A stretch of 64,000 nt of DNA, taken from contig JANATG010000015.1 in assembly GCA_029449235.1 (NCBI GenBank), positions 992,001-1,056,000 of the forward strand. The letters are read 5' to 3'. The stretch is from Linnemannia schmuckeri (taxonomy: Eukaryota; Mortierellomycota; Mortierellomycetes; Mortierellales; Mortierellaceae). Below, piece by piece: positions 36,501 to 45,332 of the stretch. A model generated the notes under the pieces. It was not told the DNA's origin and ran no database searches. It worked only from the letters and a program-made list of their open reading frames with translations. The translations under genes and the position numbers were made by a program. Positions within the stretch are counted from its first letter, which is position 1. The number at the start of each line of letters is the position of its first letter.

Positions 36501-37425
36501 ATGGGAAAGTTTTTCGACGACATCAGCGAGAACCACGCCGAATGGATCAAAAAGCAAAAGCTGGTCTTTGTGTCGACGGCACCCCTGGACCCCAACGGAA
36601 AAGTCAACCTCTCGCCCAAGGGGTACGACTGCTTCCGTGTCATCGGTCCTAACCAAGTCTGCTACCTCGAGATGTCAGGTATATAGTTTAAGACAATTGT
36701 TGTCATACAAGCAAGTCCTATATGCGTATTCCCTATCCACTCCCTTGAAACAAAAACGCGGTTCCTGACATGCTTTTTTTTCCCTCCTCATTCTCCTACC
36801 ATTCTATACCTTTATTTCTAACCATGCAGGCTCAGGTATTGAAACACAGAGCCACCTTCAAGAAAACGGCCGTATAACACTCATGTTCTGCGCCTTTGAG
36901 AGTGGTCCCAAAATCCTCCGCCTCTTCGGCCGCGGCACTGTCCTCCGCGTCGGCACTCCTGAATACCAAACTCTTTTCACATCCCAGTACACCCCTGAGA
37001 ACTGTGACATCTATTCCGCAAAGGGCATCCGATCTATCATCTTGGTAGACGTATACAAGGTCGGCATCTCTTGTGGATGGGGGGTTCCTTTCTACGATTA
37101 CAAGGGTCCCCGTGAGACGCTGAACCGGATGGCGGAGAAAGCAACGAAAGAACAGTTTGCGGGATTCTGGGTCAAATTTAATACAACCAGTTTGGATGGG
37201 CTGCCGGGGATGCGGCATGAGACGATGGGTGAGAAGTGGGCGGTGTTGAGTAGTGAGGATCGCAAGAAGTTGAATCAGTTCAAGAAGCTTGGTGGTGGGA
37301 AAGGAGGAAAGTGGTGGGACTTCAAGTACCTGATGGAGAATGCGGTCTCGGTGGCGGTTGGTGCTGGAGTTGGGACGGTTGTTGGAGCTACTGCTGCTGT
37401 TCTTTTCATGAACAAGTGCGCCTAG
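36501..37425 (+). CDS. PNPOx-like flavin split-barrel protein, tail-anchored, copy 1
   Basis: Belongs to the fungal family annotated as pyridoxamine 5'-phosphate oxidase-like (FMN-binding split barrel); the physiological substrate is not established. Two exons (36501-36678, 36830-37425) give 257 aa. The order is MGKFFDDISENHAEWIKKQK, VFVSTAPLDPNGKVNLSPKG (a family core motif), YLEMSGSGIETQSH, MFCAFESGPKILRLFGRG, DVYKVGISCGWGVPFYDYKG, and SLDGLPGMRHETMGEKW. After a basic linker the last 30 residues form a Gly/Ala/Val helix (AVSVAVGAGVGTVVGATAAV) ending FMNKCA, which looks like a C-terminal membrane anchor. First of three direct-repeat paralogues with the same phase-1 intron position; this copy has a TATA box. 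Membrane targeting is inferred from hydrophobicity only. Confidence 0.88.
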
Positions 37426-38013
37426 AACAGACTCGTCGTCCACCCGTTTGAAGCTTCGTAGGCGCTATACATAGTTTTTTAGCCCGATAGGGTATCCGAG
37501 AATACATTGAGAATTTTGCTAGTTGGTTGGGCGCCCTTTCGTATGTGCTGTATGTGCTGTATGTGTCTAAATGAACTATGTTCCCGCATAAATAGATAAT
37601 CGCGTCCCATCTTTTCTGTCCAACTGCCCTTCTCTTACTTAAGCTGTGTGTCGATCATGTCAACAACGCAGTAATATTTCTGCATGGTACACAAGCAATG
37701 GGGATCAAAAACAATCAGGTAAATAGGACAAAGGAGAGGGAAATGATTCAAGTGCGCCAGGGGTTAATGCGCATGGCTAATTGGACACAGGTGCAAGGAG
37801 AAAGAGGGAGGGCGAGGAGGGAGCTGGAGGGATCATACAATTCGCTCTTTCTTTTTCTTTCTCTTTCTCTTTCTTCCCCTCCTCTTCACCGAAAAACACT
37901 CCTCCCCGCCTCTCTCTCTTTCTTTCATTCTACCACGGCTCTTCTTCCTTCTTCTCTTAGTAACCTCATCCACTCTCACATAACCAAGCAACATCAACAA
38001 CAACAAAGCAGAA
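37426..38013. other. Intergenic between PNPOx-like copies 1 and 2
   Basis: Holds the 3' UTR of copy 1 and a C/T-rich leader of copy 2 (37845-37960). A short ATGTGCTGT direct repeat is seen near 37542-37562. No gene seen. Confidence 0.55.
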
Positions 38014-39022
38014 ATGGGTGAAATTTTCGACGACATCAGAGAAAACCACGCCGAATGGATCAAGAAACAAAAGGTCTTCTTTGTAGGCACCGCACCTCTG
38101 GACCCCAACGGGAAAGTCAACCTCTCACCCAAGGGGTATGATTGTTTCCGTATCATCTCGCCCAACCAAGTCTGTTATCTTGAACTTACAGGTACCTTCC
38201 ATAACGCAAAGAGAATACCATCGATGACGACGATTTGTTCTTTTGTGCCTTTTTTTTTTCTTTTTTTTTTTGTACTTTCGACGTTAACAACGAGCGATAA
38301 AACTAACCGCCAACAGAACCAACCTTTCTCATAACAAATACACCAATTAACATCTTCGCACGTGTGAAAAACAATATACAACAAAAAAATTAGGCTCAGG
38401 AATCGAAACGCAGAGTCATGTAAAAGAAAACAAACGGATCACAATCATGTTCTGCACCTTCGAGGGCGCGCCCCGAATTATGCGCCTCTTTGGCACTGGC
38501 ACCATCCATCACGTCGGGTCCTCTGAATTCAACACTTTCTTCAACGAACATTACACCAGCGACAATTGCGATATACACGCGAGCACCGGAAAGCGTCCCA
38601 TCATTGTTGTGGATGTGTACAAGGTCGGATCGTCCTGTGGGTACGGAGTGCCGTTTTACGACTATAAAGGGTCCCGTCCGACATTGGCGAATTGTTGGAA
38701 CAAGAAGTCGGAGGATCAGGTGGTGGATTATTGGGTGTTGAGGAATACGACGAGTTTGGATGGGTTGCCGGGCATGCGGCATGAGAAGATGGGTGAGAAG
38801 TGGGCTCCTACATCGAAAGGTGAGGGGAAGGTGATAGTGGTAGGTAATGAGGAGGAGGCGGAGGCGTGGTGGGAGTTGGGTATGTGTTGGCGAATGCTAC
38901 ACTGGTTGCTGCCGGTGCTGGTCTTGGCGCCGCTGTTGCCTCGTATGTCTTCAAGAAGCGTCATTGAGATATGTATGGGTCTGGGATGGACCGTCTGTCG
39001 CGACCTGAGACCGACAATTTAA
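38014..39022 (+). CDS. PNPOx-like flavin split-barrel protein, copy 2, C-terminal frame disrupted
   Basis: Paralogue of its neighbours with the same two-exon layout (38014-38191, 38394 onward) and the same domain motifs: APLDPNGKVNLSPKGYDCF, LELTGSGIETQSH, MFCTFEGAPRIMRLFG, DVYKVGSSCGYGVPFYDYKG, TSLDGLPGMRHEKMGEKW. The frame stays homologous through AWWELG and then leaves it at 38880/38881. As given, the frame runs on to a stop at 39020-39022 with an unrelated 46-residue tail. One base over, the sequence encodes the expected Gly/Ala/Val helix (YVLANATLVAAGAGLGAAVA) and a basic end, stopping at 38967. One missing G in a GGG run would explain this, as a real mutation or a sequence error. A GTATGT donor overlaps the spot, so an annotated intron is another reading. 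Confidence 0.8.
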
Positions 39023-39362
39023 ATCCCGATGGGCAAAAGGCTCTAGACTCTGATAGATCATCACCTTACATAACATCACATCAAAAGATATAAAAATATT
39101 TTTCCGGTTGTGTTTCAACTTCGCCTCTCTGTACTACTTGCTTTGCCTTCCTTACTCGCTTTGCCTCCCTCTTACTTATGACTTCATTCGTCCACACTCT
39201 CTTACTTTCAATTAACACTCTCTCTCTCCCCACAACGCACTCTTTCTTTTTCCTTCTCTCTCTTTCTCCTCTCTCCACCTTCGCCCGACAACACCCATCA
39301 CCACGGACACACCAACGCACCACAACACACCAAACCAAACCAACAACTGAAAACAGGACACC
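39023..39362. other. Intergenic between PNPOx-like copies 2 and 3
   Basis: 340 bp with the 3' end of copy 2 and a C/T-rich, then CA-rich leader before the ATG of copy 3. No gene seen. Confidence 0.5.
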
Positions 39363-40256
39363 ATGGGAAAGTTCTACGACGAAATGAGCGCGGACCAGCA
39401 GGAATGGATCAAAAAGCAAAAGATGTTTATCGTTGCATCCGCACCCCTCTCCGCCACAGGAACCATCAATGCCTCACCCAAGGGATACGACTGCTTTCGC
39501 ATCATCGACGCCCACAAAGCCTGCTACCTTGAAATGACAGGTAAGAAATTATTTTTTTATGTCTTTTGTCGATCTCCTTTGTGTCACCATTGTTGTCACC
39601 CTGCATTTAACTAATTGTCTTCTTTTTTTCTTTTTTCTGTATTTCATAAACAAATAGGATCGGGAATAGAAACACAGAGCCACGTAGAAGAAAACGGCCG
39701 TCTAACAATCATGTTCATGGCCTTCGAGGGAGCACCCAAGATTCTCCGCCTATTCGGACGAGGCCACGTCTGCCGCGTCGACACCCCCGAATACGAATCC
39801 CTCTACACTGCCCATTATAAGGGCACCTCTCCCGATTTCGAGACCATAGAGGGCAAACGGTCCATTATTGTCATCTTTGTCGAAAAAGTCGGGATCAGCT
39901 GTGGGTTCGGAGTGCCCTATTACGAATACAAGGAGAACCGACCGACGTTGTTGAATTATTGGGGGAAGAAGACGGAGGATAAGGTGGTGGAGTATTGGGT
40001 TCAAAAGAATACACAATCGGTAGATGGGTTGCCGGGGATGAAGCATGAGAGGATGAGTGAGGTTGCCTGTGAGCATCAGGACTCTCCGCCTGTTATGGCC
40101 AGCAAGCGTTCGGTAAAGGAAGGAAGCTCGGCGGCGTCGTCGTCGCCTTTAGGGTGGGTGGCGGGACTGTGTCAGAATCAGTTGTTAACGATTGGTGCTG
40201 TTGCTGTAGCTGCCTTTGGTGCTGGTGTCGCCGCCTCTTCTTTTCTCCGGAATTGA
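39363..40256 (+). CDS. PNPOx-like flavin split-barrel protein, tail-anchored, copy 3
   Basis: Third tandem paralogue; two exons (39363-39540, 39658-40256) give 258 aa, with exon 1 exactly the length of that in copies 1 and 2 (178 nt). Motifs: MGKFYDEMSADQQEWIKKQK, SAPLSATGTINASPKGYDCF, LEMTGSGIETQSH, MAFEGAPKILRLFGRG, EKVGISCGFGVPYYEYK, SVDGLPGMKHERM. It differs from copies 1 and 2 at the fold core (SATGTINASP instead of DPNGKVNLSP) and in a Ser/Ala-rich linker before the tail. The C-terminus is a hydrophobic helix (LLTIGAVAVAAFGAGVAA) followed by SSFLRN, again consistent with a tail anchor. Tail-to-tail with the reductase gene, 122 bp apart. Confidence 0.88.
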
Positions 40257-40378
40257 TTTTTTACTTTATTCATAATTAAACGTCCCTTCATTTCTCTTTG
40301 GTCTGTGCAATATCTTTAATTCTTATTGTATTGCAAATAAAAAGGATCTGTACGAAAGAAAATGAAAGAAGACACCGT

Positions 40379-41606
40379 TTAGAGATCGGCAATCTTGACG
40401 ACCTGCTTGCCAAAGTTCTTGCCCTTCAACATACCAACAAAGGCCTCAGGGCTAGCCTCAATCCCCTCAGCAACATCCTCTCTATAAATAATCTCCTTTT
40501 TGACCAACCAAGACCCAACATCCTTCGCAAACGCCTCACTCTCTCCCACAAAATCACTAGCAATAAAGCCCTGCACAACAATCCTCTTGGCGACAATGTG
40601 TCCGAGGTTGCGGATCCCGTAGGGCTCGGTGGTGTTATATTGGGAGATCATGCCACAAGCAATGATACGACCCTTGACGTTCATGACTTCCAAAGCAGCC
40701 TCCAAGGTCTCACCACCAACGTTCTCATAGTAGATGTCGATTCCATCGGGGGCGACGCGGCGGAGGTTTTCGAGGATGGTGCCGTTCTTCTTGTAGTTGA
40801 AAGCGGCGTCGAACTTGAGCTCGTTCAGAAGGTAATCGACTTTGTCGTCCGAGCCTGCAGAACCGACGACACGAAGGCCGAACTTCTTGGCGATTTGGCC
40901 GACGAGTTGGCCGACTGCTCCTGCAGCGGCGGAGACAAAGATGGTTTCGCCGGCCTTGGGCTGGCCGATGATCTTGAGCGACGCATACGCCGTCAATCCC
41001 TGTAAGAAAGAAGCATGAAAGGAGAAGATTAGTCTCGCTAACCAAAGAAGACAAAATATCACCAAGTCTTTTTGTGCCGTTGACGACTAAAAAAAAAACA
41101 TACGGGCATGCCGAGGACGCCTAGGTGGGCAGAGAGGGGGATTGGAGACTCGCGGGCACCAGGGAGGATACGAAGACCTGAGGCACCAGGAATGACAGAG
41201 TACTTCTGCCAGCCAGTGAATCCGCTAACAATGGCTCCGACAGGGAAGGCAGCGTTCTTGGATTCAGTGACCTCGGCAATACCGTATCCTGACATAGCCT
41301 CGCCGATCTGAAAGCCGGGAACATACGACTTTGCGTTTCTCATTCTTCCGCGCATGTCTATGAAAATGAAAGGTGAAGAGGAAGCAAATAGATTAAAACG
41401 AGCACTCGATCGTTTGAATGTTATTGCTGACATGAACGATAGAAGGAGAACGTACAAGGGTCAAGGGAGAAGTAGAGGTTGCGGAGAAGAACATCGTTGT
41501 CCTTGAGGTCAACAGTGAATTCCTTGGACTGAACCTCGATGTGCTCGCCAACAACGGGGTACTCAGTAGGGTACTTCAAGAAGACAGCAGACTTGTTCTG
41601 AACCAT
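40379..41606 (-). CDS. NADP-dependent medium-chain alkenal/enone reductase
   Basis: Zinc-free medium-chain dehydrogenase/reductase of the leukotriene B4 dehydrogenase / alkenal double-bond reductase group, which reduces reactive alpha,beta-unsaturated aldehydes and ketones with NADPH. Three exons in transcript order 41606-41456, 41357-41104, 40999-40379 give 341 aa, typical of the family. Key segments: NLYFSLDPYMRGRM at the N-domain, the GLTAYASL start of the cofactor domain, VSAAAGAVGQLVGQIAKKFG as the nucleotide-binding loop, DGIDIYYENVGGETLEAAL, GRIIACGMISQYN, and FGKQVVKI at the end. A cytosolic detoxification role is inferred from the family. Convergent with PNPOx-like copy 3. Confidence 0.92.
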
Positions 41607-43089
41607 AGTGGATGGAATGTTTAATGGAAGGGGGTTTGTGTGTTTAGGCGTGCTTTTGAGTAGACAAATGCGAGAGAGAACTTGTTGTTTCTTGATGGTA
41701 ATGAAAAAAATAGAGGATAATCCCTTTGTTTTTATAAGCACTGAGTAGTTCGAGATATGGAAGGTTGAAGGACACACATACAGCCATCCGTACCAATGTC
41801 TTGATGCAAGCTCCAAAGAAAACAAGAACAAATGGATATTGATTTGAAAGCAATTGTGTTTTTTTATTGATCTTGCAAAAGAAGCTGACGTTCACGTTCT
41901 GAAAGGATATTCTAACATCCAGAAGCTAGTTCTGGCCTCTCTTTTTCTCTTTCATCTCCACCTATATTTTTTTTTTTTTTTTTTTTTTTTTCAATGGTCG
42001 GCCTATGTGCTTAGATCTCAAATAAAAATTATGATCGAGCGCGTTTCCAAATCGAGCGAACAGTTTCCGTCCGACTCAAACTCATTTTGAGTTCAGAGTT
42101 ATGTCCCTTTTTTTTTTTTTTTTTTTTACAAATGCCCCGGATGAGAGATTTGCCAGACAGCAACTGGGAAAAAGGGTATCGCAACATCCGCTCCACCTTC
42201 CATTTCGTTCTTTTCCCTCGAAAATGAAATCCTAACTTGGAACGATTATTAATGTGCACCAGTGGCCGGTCCGGACTCTTATTTTGAATATTTCATTACC
42301 AAGACACTGGAAACCATGCTGTAGAAAGTATATCCGAGAAGGGGCTTGTTGGTTTCATACTGTGCTTTTTTTTTTTTTTTGGTGCGGAAGTGGGTCGAAC
42401 TTGAGGAGGGGGACGAACAAATGGATTACTCATACAAGTCGTGTGTGATGCCGCTCTTTTTTGTACATTGAGAGGGAGGGTTGTTGAGGTGTGAGCAGCA
42501 CGAAAACTAGAGTGAGCAAAAGAGGTATGAAGGGCGAGGATACTGAGGCGTTGCTGAAATGAAAATATGTGGATGGCACAAAAAGAAGTATACTCAACAG
42601 CTTTACATGAACAGAGGAAAATGATCCTGTCATGATCAAGTAACTAAAGAAATGTGAAATCTATGGTTGATGTGTACCGATTCACCTCCCTCCCTTCATC
42701 TCTCGTTCCATATTTGTTGATCAGAATTTCTTTCTGCTTCTCTGACAGAAATTACTTATCAGTGATTGCCGATGTTTGTTCTTCTCAGTGACTAATCGAT
42801 ATCACTTTCTTTGTATCGCGTCCAACGTCCAGATCTCATATCATCACGGGTAACTACAGCAGAAAACTTGAAGGTCGGTCAAAAAACAAAGTAATTTTCT
42901 ACAAGGGCTTTAATGCGGCTTTTAAGAATTTATAGCATTTTCATAAAAGAGAATAGAGTAAATCAGCAAATAAAAATCTCCATTTTCTAGCTACTGTATG
43001 TTTTTCAACTCACCAAAGCATATCATCTACTCGCCTCTTTTCTTTTTTTTTTCTTCAGTGACCTCTTTTCTTTCGGACTCAGGAAGTAA
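41607..43089. other. Intergenic, AT-rich with poly-T tracts
   Basis: 1.5 kb without a supported gene. It has T tracts at 41967-41991, 42108-42127 and 42367-42380. The first part is the reductase promoter; the rest leads into the LINE island. Confidence 0.5.
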
Positions 43090-43096
43090 GCGATTA
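43090..43096 (+). repeat. Left target-site duplication (GCGATTA) of LINE copy A
   Basis: GCGATTA here is matched by GCGATTA at 43572-43578, immediately flanking the homologous retrotransposon segment. Confidence 0.5.
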
Positions 43097-43571
43097 GGAT
43101 TTTTTTTCTTTTTTTTCGTACGCAATTTTATTTCTCCAGTGAAAAGCCCAAGGAAGGCATTCGATAATGAAAGGAGCTACATACCAAACTATTCCAAGAG
43201 CCATCCACCAGTCGCAGTCCAGTCCACAACCTGGCTCTGCGCAACAATTGCTGATGCTCCTCACAGCTTCAATAGAAGAAAATAAAACTAAACACGAAGA
43301 AAAGGAACTCTTCCCATCCTCTCCATTAATGACAATCTCCTCCTTCCCAACAAACTATCCAACAACCGCTCATCGGCCGCGCGTTGATCCATGGATGCTC
43401 CAGGGCAGCGCCCATTCTCATGTGTGGCTAGCGAAGCCCCACACGGGCAAAAACCATCCCGGGTGATGTATCCGTATCCTTGACTCCAGTCACCTCGAGG
43501 ACCTGTGTACTTGGAGGTCTTGTTCTTGGCAGAGATGCCTTGTGTCTGCTCCCACGCAATCGTCGCGGAGT
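43097..43571 (-). mobile_element. LINE fragment, copy A (3' end only)
   Basis: About 475 bp on the minus strand, recognised because it aligns with the 3' part of the longer LINE copy next to it; shared blocks include CTGGCTCTGCGCAACAATTG and CTCATGTGTGGCTAGCGAAG. A T-rich stretch at 43099-43116 is the reverse complement of the poly-A tail. Homology ends near 43570, where the 5' truncation meets the GCGATTA duplication. Its reading frame is broken and it codes for nothing intact. Confidence 0.75.
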
Positions 43572-43650
43572 GCGATTACAAAATGCGTGCACACACCACC
43601 TTACTAGACCACAGGCCTCTCAGATACCTTCAGAACACCAAAATCGCGCC

Positions 43651-43663
43651 ATTTTTTATCACC
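43651..43663 (+). repeat. Left target-site duplication of LINE copy B
   Basis: The 13-base ATTTTTTATCACC directly precedes the poly-T; an exact copy lies at 45057-45069 on the other side of the element. Confidence 0.85.
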
Positions 43664-45056
43664 TTTTTTTTTTTTTTTTTTTTTGTACACAATTTTATTT
43701 CTCTGACAAACAGTACAAAGGAGGCATTTGGAAGTAAAGGGGACTACAGACCAAACTCTTCAGTACACCATCCGCCAGTCACAGTCCGACCCGGAGCCTG
43801 GCTCTGCGCAACAATTGTCGCTGCTCCTCACAGCAAAAACGGAAGACAAAATAAAACTAGATACGAATGAAGGGGATTCTTCCCATCCTCTCCATCAATG
43901 ACAATCTCCTCCTTCCTAGCAGACTCTCCATCAACCGCTCATCAGCTGTGCGTGGTTCCTTGGTCGCTCCAGGGCAGGTTCGATCCTCATGTGTGGCTAG
44001 CGAAGCGCCACACGGGCAGAACCCATCACGCGTGATGTAACCGTATCCTCGACTCCAGTCACCTCGGGGACCTGTGTACTTGGATGTTTTGTCCTTGGCA
44101 GAGATACCTTGCATCTGCTCCCACGCGATCGTCGTGGAGCATTGGGGTTTCCAGATCAGTTCTGAGGCCTGCGTCTCCATGTGGCCAATAAACTTGTGAA
44201 GGACCGTCTTGGCAATGGACCGTGGGGTCCTGAATGCCGAGGACCACTCAGTCAACATGCTCTTGGGGGTGATTCCGCGAAGAAGGTCCGAAACGTGCCA
44301 CTTGGGGTTTTCATCACGATCGGGAGCAGGACTACCGCTGTGCACGGCTCGAGCCCCACCGATAGAAGAGAATCCCCGAATATGATCCGCATCCGAGGGG
44401 GACTGCCAGTATATGGGTACTGGCCGTGGTGCTTGACGACCATTGTCAGTTGCTCGCTTGTGTTCACGCTTCCTGGCGGCATTGTAGCTATTTGTTGCCT
44501 GAACGCCCCATTCATCAATCTTGCCCATGGCCTCCTTCCATATCGCAGTGGTTGTCTCAACAGTAGAGGGGCATCTCCAGACGTGCTCATTGTCCTCCTC
44601 CTCCTGCTCACATTGTCGACACAGGCAGGTTGAGTACAAATCAGGCTTCCGAGCCTGCATGGAGTTCAATGTTGGCAACATTCCATGCAGCTTCTTGATA
44701 TGATGTGTTCGTTGATGGGAGTCCCTGCTGTTGCTGTAAAAGGTGAAGACGGCGCGTCTGTCATGGACATGGGCCGAGGTCGAACTCCATTCCACATCGT
44801 CAATGTCCGAGATCGCCCTCTTGACCCGTCTTTGTGATATCCAGACTTGATGATGGCGGATTGTCGATTGTTGTTTAAGGAGCTGTCGCAGATCGATTTC
44901 GACAAGCCCGCCATTGCAATGTGCAAAGCTCGTGATGTCCGTCTGCTGAGTAAGATCCACTACCAAAGGCACCGTAACACTCTGTGCTGCCGCCTTTGCC
45001 GCCTGATCCGCTAGCTCATTTCCTTGAATGTTGTTGTGTCCCTTGATCCATAGCCT
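43664..45056 (-). mobile_element. 5'-truncated LINE (non-LTR) retrotransposon, copy B
   Basis: A 1393 bp insertion on the minus strand with a poly-A tail (poly-T at 43664-43684 on the plus strand), flanked by an exact 13 bp target-site duplication. This is the hallmark of target-primed reverse transcription. Its 5' end is cut inside the RNase H domain, so the reverse transcriptase and endonuclease parts are missing. The remaining open frame is described separately. Copy A beside it is a shorter, somewhat diverged relative in the same orientation. Confidence 0.88.
43857..45056 (-). pseudogene. Truncated LINE ORF2 end: RNase H tail and cysteine motifs
   Basis: A frame of about 400 codons is open, but its only upstream ATG (45071) lies in host sequence beyond the insertion, so this is the 3' part of a longer ORF. 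It begins with the end of an RNase H domain: LWIKGHNNIQGNELADQAAKAA, with the GNELAD motif of retroelement RNases H. A zinc-ribbon-like CLCRQCEQEEEDNEHVWRCP follows, resembling the C-terminal cysteine motif of many LINE ORF2 proteins, and then a second CPCGASLATHEDRTCP motif near the end. The frame is otherwise intact, which suggests a fairly recent insertion. Confidence 0.8.
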
Positions 45057-45069
45057 ATTTTTTATCACC
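45057..45069 (+). repeat. Right target-site duplication of LINE copy B
   Basis: Exact copy of the 13-base left duplication; the host sequence continues as an A-rich stretch. Confidence 0.85.
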
Positions 45070-45130
45070 AAAAAAATTAAAACATTAAAAAATTAAAAAA
45101 AATCCATAAAATCTTAAATGGGTCCGGAAA

Positions 45131-45170
45131 GCCCCCAGGAGGCCCCAGGAGGCCCCAGGAGGCCTCAGAG
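45131..45170. repeat. Short GGCCCCAGGA tandem repeat
   Basis: Three to four near-perfect tandem copies of a 10-base GC-rich unit in otherwise AT-rich DNA between the LINE and the tRNA gene. Confidence 0.8.
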
Positions 45171-45244
45171 GACTCCAAAAGGTAACAGACGGTACCCGAT
45201 TGTTGTTAAGATTTAAATAAGTTTTAATATTGCAAATTTCACAC

Positions 45245-45316
45245 GCCAATATAGTATAATGGTTAGTATATCTCGTTGTGGCCGAGACGATCCTGGTTCG
45301 ATTCCAGGTGTTGGCA
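45245..45316 (+). tRNA. tRNA-His (anticodon GUG)
   Basis: A 72-base cloverleaf without an intron. Acceptor GCCAATA pairs with TGTTGGC (one T-G pair), followed by discriminator A. The D arm is GTAT-AATGGTTA-GTAT. The anticodon arm is TCTCG-TTGTGGC-CGAGA with anticodon GTG. The T arm is CCTGG-TTCGATT-CCAGG. The B box GGTTCGATTCC matches consensus. The base before position 1 is C, so the G-1 of mature tRNA-His would be added after transcription, as is usual in eukaryotes. The LINE insertion ends 175 bp upstream. Confidence 0.95.
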
Positions 45317-45326
45317 GGCATCAATA

Positions 45327-45332
45327 TTTTTT
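45327..45332 (+). terminator. RNA polymerase III terminator
   Basis: A run of six T residues 10 bases past the tRNA-His discriminator base is a standard Pol III stop signal. Confidence 0.8.

Noticed and set aside
36832..37443. 203-codon minus-strand ORF
   Set aside because: Antisense to exon 2 of the first PNPOx-like gene; the conserved motifs are on the plus strand.
40298..41005. 235-codon plus-strand ORF
   Set aside because: Antisense to exon 3 of the medium-chain reductase.
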